A stretch of 64,000 nt of DNA from Longimicrobium sp. (GTDB lineage: Bacteria; Gemmatimonadota; Gemmatimonadetes; Longimicrobiales; Longimicrobiaceae). A program made the position numbers and the translations under genes. Shown piece after piece: positions 36,901-64,000 of this stretch. Position 1 is the first letter of the stretch, and each line of letters begins with the position of its first letter. A model generated the notes under the pieces. The model was not told the DNA's origin. It saw nothing but the letters and a program-made list of their open reading frames with translations, and ran no database searches. The DNA lies in the NCBI GenBank assembly GCA_036377595.1, contig DASUYB010000001.1:1-64000 (forward strand), given 5' to 3'.

Positions 36901-39900
36901 CGGCGGCCACCTCGCCCATGCTGTGGCCGACCACCGCGTCCGGCGCCACGCCCCACGAGCGCCAGAGCGCCGTGAGCCCCACCTGCAGCGCGAAGATGGC
37001 CGGCTGGGCGATCTCCGTGCGGTCCAGCAGGTCGCCGGCTCCCTCGTCCTCGAGCCGCTCGAGGAGCGAGAATCCCAGGACGCGGGCCAGCTCGTCGTCG
37101 CTCTCCTCGCACGCGCGGCGGAAGGCGTCGTACCGCAGCAGCTCGCGTCCCATCCCCCGCCACTGCGACCCCTGGCCGCTGTAGACGAAGACGGTCTCCG
37201 GCCGCTCGCCGCGCCGGGTGCGGCCCCGCACAAGCCCCGCGGCCGCCTCCCCCGCCGCGGCCGCGTCGAGCGTCGCGACGGCCTCACCGACGGACGCGGC
37301 TACGACGGCCAGGCGGTGCTCGTGGTGGCTGCGGCGGAGCGCGGCGGTGTGCGCCGCCGCCTCCAGGCGAGCCGCGTCGCCCGACCGCAGCGCCGCGGCC
37401 GCATCCCGCGCCGCGTCGCGCAGCGCCTCGGGGGTGCGCGCGGAAAGCGGAATCAGTTGTGGTGAATCCTCGCCCTCGTCCGGGCTCCCGCCGCGGACGA
37501 AGGCGGCCCCGTCCACGGGGAATCCGCCGCTCCACAGTGCGGCCAGCGTGTCGCCCAGCACCCGGCGCGCTTCCTCGCCGCGCCGGGCGGTCGGCAGCAC
37601 CAGGGCGTCGGGGTTGGCGAGGCACTCGCGCAGGGTGGAGCCCATCACCGCATGCGGGCCGATCTCCACCAGCGCGGCGACGCCGTCCGCCTCCAGCTGC
37701 GCGATCACGTCGGCGAAGACGATCCGCTCGCGGAGCTCGCGCGCCCAGTACTCGCCGTCCATGTCGCGCCCGTCGATGGGGCGGCCGGTGATGGTGGAGA
37801 CGAGGGGGATGGACGCCGGCCGGGGACGGACGCTCCGCAGCGCCCGGCTCACCCCGGGAAGAATCGGGTCCACCAGGCTGCAGTGCGCGGGGATGTCCAT
37901 GCGCACCCGCGCCGCGAACACGCCCTCGCCCTGCAGGCGCGCGACGAACTCGTCCAGCGCGTCCCACTCGCCGGCGATCAGCGTGGACTTCGGGCTGTTC
38001 GTCCCCGCCACTTCCACCCGGCCGCCCCAACCGCGCAGCGCCTCCTCCACCTCGTCCGCCGGGCGCTGCACGATCCCCACGCCGCCCTTGCCGACGGTGG
38101 GCGCCTGCCCGGCGATGTACGCGGCCACCACGCGGGCCGCGTCCTCCAGCTCCAGCACCCCCGCCACGTACGCCGCGGCGATCTCGCCCAAGCTGTGCCC
38201 CACCACCACGTCGGGGACGACACCCCACGACCGCAGCAGCGCGGCGAGCGCCACCTGCCAGGTGAAGAGCACGGGCTGGATGACGGCCACATGGTCGCCC
38301 CGCTCGCCCCAGCGCCCGGTGGCGCCGGGGGCGGCCAGCTCCTCGAGCACCGACCATCCCAGCCGGGGGCGCATCGCCCGGTCGCAGCGGTCCACGGTGG
38401 CGCGGAAGACCGGCTCGGTGGCCAGCAGCTCGGCGCCCATCCCCGGCCACTGGCAACCCAGCCCGGAGAAGACGAACGCCAGCTTCCCCGGCGCGGCGCC
38501 GCGCGTCTCCGTCGACCGCTCGCGGGAAAGCTCCGCGGCCAGCGCGTCGAGGCCGGCGGCCAGCTCGTCGCGCGTGCGGGCGGCCACCGCCCGCCGCACC
38601 GCCGCGGCGGGACGGCGCGCCGCCTCCTCGCACGCCGCGCGGAGGGGGAGCGACGCCGCGCGCTCCCGTTCCGCCGCGGCGAGGGCGGCGAGTTCCGCCG
38701 GCGTATCCGCGGAGAGGAACATCACCTGGCTGGCGCGGGCGGGCGCGCCCTCCAGCACCAAGTGGCAGTTGGTGCCGCCCCACCCGAAGGCGCTGACGCC
38801 CGCCAGCGGCGCCTCGTCCGCGTCCGGCCAGGGGCCCGCCTCCACCTGCAGCCGCAGCCGCAGCTCGTCGAAGGGGATCCCGGGGTGAGGGCGAGCAGCG
38901 AACAGGCTCGCGGGGAGCGCGCGGTGGTGGATGGCGAGCGCCGCCTTGATCAGCCCCGCGACGCCCGCGGCGCCTTCCAGGTGGCCGATGTTGGTCTTCA
39001 CCGAGCCCAGCCGCAGCGGCCGCGAGTCGTCGCGCCCGGCGCCGAACACCGCGCCCAGCGCCTGCGCCTCGATGGGGTCGCCCAGCGGCGTGCCCGTGCC
39101 GTGCGCCTCCACGTAGTGCACCCGCGCCGGGTCCACCCCCGCGCGGCGATAGGCGTCGCGCAGCACCGCCTCCTGCGCCAGCGGGTTGGGCGCGGTGAGG
39201 CCGTTGCTGGGCCCGTCGTTGTTCATGGCGCTCCCCCGGATCACGCAGTAGATCCGGTCGCCGTCGGCGATGGCGCGAGACAGGCGCTTGAGCACCACCA
39301 CCCCGGCCCCCTCGCCGCGCACGAAGCCGTCGGCCCCGTCGGCGAAGGCGCGGCACCGCCCGGTGGGCGACAGCCCGCCGAACTCCGTCAGCACCCGCAC
39401 CACCTCGGGCGAGAGCGTCAGGTTCACGCCACCCGCCAGCGCGATCTCCGACTCGCCGTCGCGCAGGCTGCGGCACGCCAGGTGGACGGCGACGAGCGAC
39501 GACGAGCAGGCGGTGTCGACCGCCAGCGAGGGGCCCTGCAGCCCCAGCGCGTACGAGACGCGGTTGGGGACGATGGCCGGGGCCTGCCCCACGCCGGTGT
39601 GGCTGGTGATGCGTGCGCCGGTGGCGTGGTGCAGGTCGGCGTAGTCGCGCCAGACGACGCCGAAGAAGACGCCGGTGCGGCTCCCCGCCAGCGCGCGCGG
39701 CGGCACGCCGGCATCCTCCAGCGCTTCCCAGCTCGCCTCCAGCATCAGCCGCTGCTGCGGGTCCATCTCCCCCGCCTCCACGGGCGAGATGCCGAAGAAG
39801 AGCGGATCGAAGCCGTCGATCTCCTCCAGGAAGCCGCCGAGGGTGGGCGCGCCCGCCTCGGGGCTCCACCGGCCGGCCGGCGTCACGCCGACGGCGTCGG

Positions 39901-40296
39901 TGCCGTCGCACAGCAGCCGCCAGAACGCCGGCACGCTGGGCGCGCCGGGGAAGCGTCCCGCCATCCCCACGACGGCGACCGGCTCGTCGGCGGCGGCGGC
40001 GGACGGCGCCGCGGCGGCGCGATCGGCCCGGGGCGTGAGGCCGGCGCCGCCGGCCAGGTGCCGCGCCAGGTCGTCCACCGTGGGGCAGGTCCACATCAGC
40101 GTGGCGGGGAGCCTGCGACCCAGCCGCTTCCCCACCTCAGCCACGAATGCCACCGCCCCGGCCGAATCCAGCCCGTAGCGCGCGAACGGCTCCGCCGGGT
40201 CGATCGCCCCCGCAGCCACGCCCAGCCGCTCCGCCAGCGCCGTGGTGAGGAGAGAGGCCAGTTCCGCGCGGGGATCGACCCCGCCGTTCGCGGCGC

Positions 40297-40300
<4 letters not shown>
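30905..40300 (-). CDS. Hybrid PKS-NRPS: ACP-KS-AT-AT-ACP-AMT-C-(A scar)-T-C
   Basis: This 3131-residue protein has a rare domain order. It comprises ACP1 (GLDSAG near 44), KS (DTACSSS near 265, EAHGTGT near 400, NIGHLEG near 440), AT1 (GHSLGE near 702), AT2 (GHSMGE near 1127, YAFHS motif) and ACP2 (LGAESI near 1442). A class III aminotransferase follows (YGKVVGGG near 1895), then C with HQIVADGW near 2215, where the second His is Gln. T (GGHSLLA near 2606) and a final C (HHIAADGW near 2803) end it. Between the first C and T only about 50 residues resembling A-domain motifs A6-A8 remain. The order recalls the beta-amino-fatty-acid loader of iturin-type lipopeptides. The GTG start has GGAGG 7 bp upstream and overlaps the previous stop. 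Confidence 0.9.
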
Positions 40301-57158
<16,858 letters not shown>

Positions 57159-57169
57159 TTCACGCACTT

Positions 57170-60100
57170 TCACTCTGCGGTGGCGATAGGCGAGACGCGC
57201 TCGAGGAGAGCCGCGACCTGTTCGTCGGAAAGGTTGGTGACCTCGGCGAGCTCGTCCTCGATGGACCGCGCGCCGCCGGCCGCCAGCTCGGGCTCGTCGG
57301 GCGCCGGCTCGGCGCGCAGGGCCTCGAGCAGCTCGGCCTGGCCGGCCACGGTGGGCATCTCCAGGAACGCGCGCAGCGGGATGTCGACCTGCACGGTCTG
57401 CCGCAGCCGCGAGGTGACCTGCGTGGCCAGCAGCGAGTGGCCGCCCAGCTCGAAGAAGCTGTCGTAGACGCCGATGGGCTCGATGGCGAGGAACTGCGAC
57501 CACACGTGGGCGATCGCCTCCTCGTCGGGCGTGCGGGGAGGCACGAACTGGGTGAAGAGGGTGGGCCGCGGGTGGACGGCCCGCGCCGCCGCGGCGACGG
57601 GCGCCGGGGCGGGCGCCGTCACCCACTGCGTGCGGCGCGCGTCGAGGTCGGCGGTGGAGATGACGAGATAGGGAAGCCCGACCAGCCCCAGCGCCCGGGG
57701 GAGCGCCTCCACGGCGTCGGCCGGGGTGACGCCGATGGCGTCGGCGTGAGCCGCGAGAGCTTCTGGCGTGCCGAAGCGCCAGGCGTCCCACGCCACGCTC
57801 GTCCACGGGAAGCCGCCGTCGCGCGAGCGTGCCCGGGCGAACGCGTCGACGAAGTGGTTGGCCGCCGAGTAGGCGGTGTATCCCAATCCCCCCAGGATCG
57901 GGGAGAGGGAGGAGAAGAGGAGGCAGAAGTCCAGCGGCAGCCCGCCGATCACCCGCTCCAGCACCCGCAGGCCGTCGACCTTGGCGGCGAACTGCTCGGA
58001 GACCGCTTCGCTCCCGGTCTCTTCCAGCGCACGCTGCGCGCGCTGGCCGACGACGCCCGCGGTGTGGATCACACCGTGCAGCGCCCCGAAGCGCTCCATC
58101 GTGCGCTCCACCACCTGCCGCAGCTGCCCTTCGTCGCTCACGTCGCAGGGGAGGACGAGCACCTCGGCGCCCGCGGCCTCCAGCGCGCGGACCGCCTCGG
58201 GGTCGGCCGCGCCGGAGCGGCTGGTGAGGACCAGGCGCGCCCCCACCTCGCGGGCCAGCCACCCGGCCGTCACCAGGCCGATGCGTCCCGCGCCGCCCAG
58301 CAGCAGGTACACCCCGTTCCGCCGCAGCCTCGAATCCGCGGCCTGGGGCGGCGCCTGGACGCGGGCGAACGACTCGGCCCACCGCACCCCGCGCCGGTAC
58401 GCCACCACGCGTTCGGGCGAGTCGGCGCGCAGCTCGCGCAGCAGCTCCGCCACCACCGCCTCGTCGCGGCGCGGGTCGGGTGAAGACAGGACCAGGTCGA
58501 TGCTGCGGCACGACAGGTTGCGCCGTTCCTGCGGCGCCACCCGGCAGATCCCCAGCACCGTGGCCTTGTCGGCGCCCAGCGGCTCGCTCCCGTCCACCGA
58601 CTGCACCCCGGTGGTGACCACGTCGATGCGCAGCGGGTCGTCGGCGCCGGCGGCCACCAGCGCCCGGGTCAGGTGGAGAAGCGAGTCGAACCCGCGCTCG
58701 CGGGCCGCGGCGGCGCCCTCCGCCTGCGGGACCACGTTCCACAGGTGGACGATGCGCTGCGGCAGCCGCCCGCGCGCCGCCAGGTCGTCCACCAGGCTGC
58801 GGTAGTCCTCCGCGCGGCGCGGGTCCACCGTGTAGCCGCCGTCGCCGGCCGCGAAGCGCTCGCCGATGGCGACCGTCGTCACCTCCGCGCCGCTCCGGGC
58901 CAGTGCCTCGGCCAGGGGCGCGCCCACGCGGGCCTCGTCGACGAACAGCAGCCAGCGCTCCCCCGCCCTGCCGGCGGCGGAATCGGCGGGCAGCGGCGCG
59001 GGCTTCCACTGCGACACGTAGAACCACTCGCCCACGTCGCCGACCTTGCGCGGCGCCGCCGGCGACGCTTGCGCCGTCTCGGCGGGACGCGGCGCGGGGC
59101 GCCCGAACTCCGTCGGCGCGGCCAGCCAGTAGCGCTCGCGCTGGAAGGGATAGGTGGGGAGCGAGACGCGCGAGCGCGGCGCATGGCGATGGTACGCGGC
59201 CCAGTCCGGCGTCACGCCTTCCACCCACAGCGTGCCCAGCGCCTCGAGGATCGCGCGTCCCTCCTGCGCGCCGCCGGCGCCGGCCAGCGAGGCGACGGCG
59301 CGCGCGCTCTCCGTCGCGGCGGCCCGCTCGGTCAGCGTGCGCCCCGGCCCGACCTCCACCAGCAGGCGCGGCTCCTCCAGCAGCGTCCGCATCCCCTGAT
59401 CGAACGCGGTCGACTCCCGGAGCTGGCGCACCCAGTACGCCGGGTCCATGGCCTCGCGCTCGCGGATCCAGGTGCCGGTCACCGTCGAGACGAAGGGGAT
59501 GCGCGGCCGCCGCGGCGCCATGCGCCCCAGCTCGCCAGCGAGCCCCATCAGCGCCTCGTCGGGAAGGTCCGCGAGCGCCGCCCCGGCGGGGAGCCGCTCC
59601 ACGAACCGTCCCCGCTCGGCGACCAGCCGCACCGCCTCTTCCGCCGCGAACACGCCGGCGACGAACGCGGCCGCGACCTCGCCGGCGCCGTGGCCGATCA
59701 TGGCCTCGGGACGGACGCCCCACTCCATCCACAGCTCCGCGAGGGCGGCTTCGACGGTGAACAGCGCCGCCCCGGCCACGGACGGCCGGCGGAGAAGCGC
59801 TTCCGCCTCCGCGCGGTGCTCCGCGGACGGATACAGCACCTCGCGCAGATCCATCTCCAGCGCGCCCCGGAAGAGCTCCGCGAAGCGGTCGACGGCCGCG
59901 CGGAAGGTGGGCTCGGAGGCGTACAGCTCCTCTCCCATCCCCACCTGCGCCGTTTCCTCGCCGGCGAACTGGAAGGCGACGGACGCGCTCTCGGCCGCCC
60001 GCCCGTCCAGCGCGCCGCGGCCCGACTCCAGGGCCAGCGCCCCGTCCTCGCGCCCCTGGCAGACCACGGCGCGGCGGTACGCGAACTCGCCGCGACCCAC

Positions 60101-63100
60101 CTGCAGCGTGTAGGCGACGTCGGCCAGGTCGTCGCCGCCCTCGCGCAGGCGGCGGCCCAGGCGGGCGGCGGCCGCGTCCAGCGCCGCCTGCGTCCGCGCC
60201 GACACCACCAGCAGGTGCGCGCCCCGCGTCCACGGCGCCGGCGGCTCCACCGGCGCGGGCTGCTCCACCACCACGTGCGCGTTGGTCCCGCCCAGGCCGA
60301 ACGAGCTCACGCCGGCGCGGCGCGGGTGCGGCGCGTCGGTCCACTCCCGCAGCCGCGCGTTCACCTCCAGCGCGCCGCTGGCGGCGATGCGCGGGTTGAG
60401 CGCCTCGAAGTGCAGCGACGGCGGCAGCACCCCGTCGCGCACCACCAGCGCGGCCTTGATCAGCCCGGTGACCCCCGCGGCGACGTCGAGGTGGCCGATG
60501 TTGGTCTTGATCGACCCCAGCGCGCAGGGCGTCGCGCCCCCCTCGCCGAAGACCTGGGCCAGGGCCGCGAACTCGATCGGGTCGCCGATCGGCGTTCCCG
60601 TCCCGTGGGCCTCCACGTAGCCGATCTCGTCGGGCGAGACGCCGGCCGCCCGCTGCGCCGCCGCGATCGCCTGCGCCTGACCGTCCACGGCCGGCGCGGT
60701 GAAGCCGACCTTGACCGAGCCGTCGTTGTTGATGGCCGAGCCCCGGATCACGGCGTACACGTGGTCGCGGTCGGCCAGCGCGCGGTCCAGCGGCTTCAGC
60801 ACCACGATCCCCACGCCGTTGCCGCCCACCGTCCCCTGCGCCCGGGCGTCGAACGCGCGGCAGCGCCCGTCGGGCGAGTGCACGCCGCCCTCGGCGTACA
60901 CGTATCCCGTCTTCTGCTGGCTGGCGACCTGCGCCGCGCCCGCCAGCGCCATGTCGCACTCGCCGCGGAGCAGGCTCTGGCAGGCCAGGTGCACCGCCAC
61001 CAGCGAGGTGGAGCACGCGGTCTGCACGTTCACGCTGGGCCCACGCAGCCCCAGCTTGTAGGAGACGCGGGTGGGAAGGAAGTCCTTCTCGTTCCCCAGC
61101 CGGATGGCGGTGTGGCCGGTGTTCCGGACCACCTCGGGGTCCGCGTAGGCGTTCATCCAGTAGCCGTTCTGCCCCGCGCCGGCGAATACGCCGATCGATC
61201 CCCCATACCGCCGCGGGTCGTAGGCGGCGTCCTCGAGCGCCTCCCAGGCGCACTCCAGGAAGATGCGGTGCTGGGGATCGGTGATCTCGGCCTCGCGCGG
61301 GCCCACGTCGAAGAAGGCGGCGTCGAAGCGCTCGATGCCGTCGAGGACGCCCTTGGCCCGGACGTAGGCGGGATCGCGGAGCAGCTCGGCGGGCACCCCC
61401 GCCGCGAGGAGCTCGTCGTCGGAGAAGAAGGAGACGGACTCGATCCCCGCGCGGACGTTCCGCCAGAGCGCGTCGACGCTGTCGGCGCCGGGGAAGCGGC
61501 CGGCCCAGCCGATGATGGCGACGTCGCGGCCCCGCTCCCCCGCCGGCTCCGCGGGGGAGCCCGGCGCCGGATCGGTCGCGGCGGCGCCGCCCAGCACCTC
61601 GGCCAGCGACTGCACGGTGGGGTGCCGGAAGATCTGCATCAGCGGCACGTGGCGCCCCAGCACCTCCGACAGGCGGTGCTGCGCGCGCAGCGCCAGCAGC
61701 GAGTGGCCGCCCAGGTCGAAGAAGTTGCTGCGCAGCCCCACCTTCTCCACCCCCAGCACCTCGGCCCACACGCCGGCCACGGCGCGGGTGAGCTCCGACT
61801 GCGGCGCGGCATAATCGGCGTCGGCGTCGGCCCGCGGCGCCTCGGGCGCGGGAAGGGCGGCCCGGTCGATCTTGCCGGTGGGGCTCAGCGGCAGGCGCTC
61901 CAGCCACACCCACGCGGCCGGCACCATGTAGGCGGGCAGCCGCTCCTCCAGGTGGGCGCGCAACGCGGCCGCGTCGGCGGAGGCGCCGGGCTTCGCCGCC
62001 ACGTAGGCGACCAGCCGCCGGTCGCCGGGCGCGTCCTCGCGCACCACGGTCACGCTCTCCAGCACCGCCGGGTGCGCCCGCAGCACGGCGTCGATCTCGC
62101 CCAGCTCGATGCGGAAGCCGCGCACCTTCACCTGGTGGTCGCGGCGGCCCAGGAACTCCAGCGCGCCGGTCCGGCCGCGCCGCACCTGGTCGCCCGTGCG
62201 GTACAGCCGCGCCCCGGGAACGCCGCCGTGCGGGTCGGGGACGAAGCGCTCGGCCGTCAGCGCCGGGCGGTTCCAGTATCCCCGCGCCAGCCCCGCCCCG
62301 CCCAGGTACAGCTCGCCGGGGACGCCCACCGGCGTCAGCCGTCCGCGGGCGTCCACCACGTGCGCCTGCGTGTTGGCGATCGGCCCGCCGATCGACGGCA
62401 TCCGCTCGCCGCGCGGGATCTCCGCGCCCGTCGAGTAGGTGGTGTCTTCCGAGGGGCCGTACAGGTTCAGCACCCGCCGCACGCCGGTGCGCGCGTACAC
62501 CTCTTCCACCAGCGTTCCCGGGAGCGGCTCGCCCGCCAGGTTCACCGTGCGCACCGACGCCGGCACGCCGCCCGTCCGCACCAGCTCCGCCAGCCCCGAG
62601 GGAACGGTGTTCACCAGCCGCACCCGCTCCGCCGCGGCCAGCCGCGGCAGCTCCAGGACGTTCTCGGCCAGCACCACGCACCCGCCCCACGCCAGCGTCA
62701 CGAACAGCTCGAAGACGGAGAGGTCGAAGCACACCGAGGTCGACGCGAGGACCGCCTCGAACTCCTCGGGCTCGAACACCTCGCGCGCCCAGCAGGCGAA
62801 CGCCACCGCGCTGCGGTGCTCGATCGCCACCCCCTTCGGTCGGCCGGTGGAGCCGGAGGTGTAGATCACGTAGGCCAGGTTCCCCGGCATCGCCAGCCGC
62901 GGCGGCGCCTCGTGGCGCTCGCCCAGCTCCAGCGAGACGACGGGGACGTCGCCCGCGCACTCCGCGACCGCCTCGTCGCCCAGCACCACGGCCACGCCGG
63001 CGTCCTGCAGCATGTACGTCTGCCGGTCGCGCGGATACGCGGGGTCCACGGGGACGTAGGCGCCGCCCGCCTTCATCACCCCCAGCAGTCCCGCCACCAG

Positions 63101-64000
63101 CGCCGGCGTCCGCCGCGCGCACACCCCCACGCGCACCTCGGGGCCCACGCCGCGCGCCCGCAGCTCGGCGGCGACCGCGTTGGCCCGCGCGTCCAGCCGC
63201 GCGTAGCTCCACGTCTCCTCGCCCCACACCACCGCGTCCGCGTCGGGCGTGCGCGCGGCCTGCGCCTCGAACAGCTCGTGCAGGCATTCCGCCTGGGCGT
63301 ACGGCGACGACGTGGCGTTCCACCCCGCCAGCTCGGCCCGCTCGTCCCCGTCCATCAGCGGCAGCTCGGACAGGCGCAGGTCCAGGCTGTGGGGGAGGGT
63401 GACGAGCAGGTTCTCCAGGTGGCGGGTGAAGCGCTGGATGGTGGCCGCGTCGAAGAGGTCGCTGTTGTACTCGATGGCCGCCGTCATCCCCTCGCCGTCG
63501 GCGTTGGCCTGGGCGATGACCAGCATGTCGAACTTCGACGAGCGGTTGTGCGCGTCGAGCGGCGTGAAGGTGAAGCCGGGGGCCCGCAGCGTGGGCATGC
63601 GCGCGTCGTGGAACGCGAACATGACCTGGAAGACGGGGGGATAGCTCAGGTTGCGCGGCGGCCGCACCGCGTCGACGATCATCTCGAACGGCGTGTCCTG
63701 GTGGCCGTACGCCCCCAGGCAGGTCTGCCGCACCTCGGCCAGCAGCTCGCGCACGGTGGGGTCGCCATGCATCCGCGTGCGCAGCGGCAGGGTGTTGAGG
63801 ATCATCCCCAGCAGCCCCTCGGCCTCGCGCCAGCGCCGGTTGGCCAGCACGGTGCCCACCACCACGTCGTCCTGCCCGGTGTAGCGGTGCAGCAGCGCGT
63901 TGAAGCCGGCCAGCGCCGCCATGAACAGCGTCACCCCCTCGTGCCGCCCCATCTCCTGGAGCGCCGCCACGGTGGGGCCGGAGAGGCGCAGGAACTCCTC
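57170..64000 (-). CDS. Hybrid NRPS-PKS, right-truncated: [C]-A(Ala)-T-KS-AT(dead)-KR-T
   Basis: The frame is open to the right edge, leaving 2276 residues. A partial C domain (its C-terminal half) leads to A (TSGSTGRPKG near 385, by-eye code DLFNNALTY, an Ala code) and T (GGHSLLA near 765). The PKS module has KS (QTACSTS near 1000, EAHGTGT near 1133, NIGHLDV), AT (near 1370-1600), KR (GGAGRIGL near 1904, YSAAN near 2043) and a carrier domain (GGHSLLA near 2187). The AT lacks its active-site Ser (GHGAGE for GHSxGE) and the ferredoxin-like part with the catalytic His, so malonyl must come from another AT. The KR would reduce the beta-keto group to hydroxyl. The Glu/Asp-rich tail may be a docking element. 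The gene starts beyond the window. Confidence 0.9.
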   Translation of the reverse strand, partial: EEFLRLSGPTVAALQEMGRHEGVTLFMAALAGFNALLHRYTGQDDVVVGTVLANRRWREAEGLLGMILNTLPLRTRMHGDPTVRELLAEVRQTCLGAYGHQDTPFEMIVDAVRPPRNLSYPPVFQVMFAFHDARMPTLRAPGFTFTPLDAHNRSSKFDMLVIAQANADGEGMTAAIEYNSDLFDAATIQRFTRHLENLLVTLPHSLDLRLSELPLMDGDERAELAGWNATSSPYAQAECLHELFEAQAARTPDADAVVWGEETWSYARLDARANAVAAELRARGVGPEVRVGVCARRTPALVAGLLGVMKAGGAYVPVDPAYPRDRQTYMLQDAGVAVVLGDEAVAECAGDVPVVSLELGERHEAPPRLAMPGNLAYVIYTSGSTGRPKGVAIEHRSAVAFACWAREVFEPEEFEAVLASTSVCFDLSVFELFVTLAWGGCVVLAENVLELPRLAAAERVRLVNTVPSGLAELVRTGGVPASVRTVNLAGEPLPGTLVEEVYARTGVRRVLNLYGPSEDTTYSTGAEIPRGERMPSIGGPIANTQAHVVDARGRLTPVGVPGELYLGGAGLARGYWNRPALTAERFVPDPHGGVPGARLYRTGDQVRRGRTGALEFLGRRDHQVKVRGFRIELGEIDAVLRAHPAVLESVTVVREDAPGDRRLVAYVAAKPGASADAAALRAHLEERLPAYMVPAAWVWLERLPLSPTGKIDRAALPAPEAPRADADADYAAPQSELTRAVAGVWAEVLGVEKVGLRSNFFDLGGHSLLALRAQHRLSEVLGRHVPLMQIFRHPTVQSLAEVLGGAAATDPAPGSPAEPAGERGRDVAIIGWAGRFPGADSVDALWRNVRAGIESVSFFSDDELLAAGVPAELLRDPAYVRAKGVLDGIERFDAAFFDVGPREAEITDPQHRIFLECAWEALEDAAYDPRRYGGSIGVFAGAGQNGYWMNAYADPEVVRNTGHTAIRLGNEKDFLPTRVSYKLGLRGPSVNVQTACSTSLVAVHLACQSLLRGECDMALAGAAQVASQQKTGYVYAEGGVHSPDGRCRAFDARAQGTVGGNGVGIVVLKPLDRALADRDHVYAVIRGSAINNDGSVKVGFTAPAVDGQAQAIAAAQRAAGVSPDEIGYVEAHGTGTPIGDPIEFAALAQVFGEGGATPCALGSIKTNIGHLDVAAGVTGLIKAALVVRDGVLPPSLHFEALNPRIAASGALEVNARLREWTDAPHPRRAGVSSFGLGGTNAHVVVEQPAPVEPPAPWTRGAHLLVVSARTQAALDAAAARLGRRLREGGDDLADVAYTLQVGRGEFAYRRAVVCQGREDGALALESGRGALDGRAAESASVAFQFAGEETAQVGMGEELYASEPTFRAAVDRFAELFRGALEMDLREVLYPSAEHRAEAEALLRRPSVAGAALFTVEAALAELWMEWGVRPEAMIGHGAGEVAAAFVAGVFAAEEAVRLVAERGRFVERLPAGAALADLPDEALMGLAGELGRMAPRRPRIPFVSTVTGTWIREREAMDPAYWVRQLRESTAFDQGMRTLLEEPRLLVEVGPGRTLTERAAATESARAVASLAGAGGAQEGRAILEALGTLWVEGVTPDWAAYHRHAPRSRVSLPTYPFQRERYWLAAPTEFGRPAPRPAETAQASPAAPRKVGDVGEWFYVSQWKPAPLPADSAAGRAGERWLLFVDEARVGAPLAEALARSGAEVTTVAIGERFAAGDGGYTVDPRRAEDYRSLVDDLAARGRLPQRIVHLWNVVPQAEGAAAARERGFDSLLHLTRALVAAGADDPLRIDVVTTGVQSVDGSEPLGADKATVLGICRVAPQERRNLSCRSIDLVLSSPDPRRDEAVVAELLRELRADSPERVVAYRRGVRWAESFARVQAPPQAADSRLRRNGVYLLLGGAGRIGLVTAGWLAREVGARLVLTSRSGAADPEAVRALEAAGAEVLVLPCDVSDEGQLRQVVERTMERFGALHGVIHTAGVVGQRAQRALEETGSEAVSEQFAAKVDGLRVLERVIGGLPLDFCLLFSSLSPILGGLGYTAYSAANHFVDAFARARSRDGGFPWTSVAWDAWRFGTPEALAAHADAIGVTPADAVEALPRALGLVGLPYLVISTADLDARRTQWVTAPAPAPVAAAARAVHPRPTLFTQFVPPRTPDEEAIAHVWSQFLAIEPIGVYDSFFELGGHSLLATQVTSRLRQTVQVDIPLRAFLEMPTVAGQAELLEALRAEPAPDEPELAAGGARSIEDELAEVTNLSDEQVAALLERVSPIATAE

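Overview
This is a GC-rich bacterial chromosome window. The 910-residue ADOP-family permease, the GC-rich codon use and a very large NRPS/PKS locus fit Gemmatimonadota (a Longimicrobium-like lineage) or Acidobacteriota best. This is inferred from gene content, because no marker gene is present. Almost everything is on the minus strand and transcribed right to left.

Layout by region. (1) 1-846: an OmpR/KdpE-type response regulator followed 3 bp later by a membrane protein cut by the window edge. (2) 1192-1383: tRNA-Arg(CCU) with a readable sigma70-type promoter and a strong intrinsic terminator. (3) 1493-5090: a small genomic-island-like insert. Its end carries a second copy of the tRNA promoter plus the 5' half of the same tRNA, broken in the anticodon loop. 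Inside lie a SLOG-domain protein and two small TIR-like proteins (one minus-strand operon) and, divergently, a deoxyribosyltransferase-like plus TRAFs-binding (DUF4071-like) protein. This looks like an undescribed Thoeris-like nucleotide-signal conflict system without SIR2. (4) 5105-8755: an ADOP/MacB-type permease and its ABC ATPase. (5) 8932-64000: one operon of at least 11 genes, running in from beyond the right edge and ending at an intrinsic terminator at 8932-8974. Neighbouring genes overlap by 4 bp or are separated by 11-138 bp.

The operon encodes a hybrid NRPS-PKS assembly line. In transcription order: [..C]-A(Ala)-T-KS-AT(dead)-KR-T; C-A(Gly)-T-Cy-A(Cys)-T-Cy-A(Cys, with embedded oxidase)-T; C-A(unknown, with embedded methyltransferase)-T-C; ACP-KS-AT-AT-ACP-aminotransferase-C-(excised A)-T-C; I-A(Asp)-T-C; a TauD/SyrP-type hydroxylase; I-A(Asp)-T-E-C-A(dead)-T-TE. 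It is followed by a PvdE/SyrD-type cyclic-peptide exporter, a short LanB-like protein, an SbnA-like diaminopropionate-pathway enzyme and a membrane M28 peptidase. I is a condensation-like domain without the active-site histidines, the position and form of the interface domains reported for beta-hydroxyaspartate siderophore pathways. Substrates in brackets come from specificity residues aligned by eye.

The working model is a metal-chelating peptide or lipopeptide with a Gly-thiazoline-thiazole block, a PKS-derived beta-amino unit and two beta-hydroxy-Asp residues, released by the terminal thioesterase and exported. At least three stations (the dead AT, the excised A domain and the dead terminal A domain) must be loaded in trans or skipped. 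The tandem AT and the tail genes (LanB-like, SbnA-like) are candidates for supplying them, and this is the most unusual feature of the locus.
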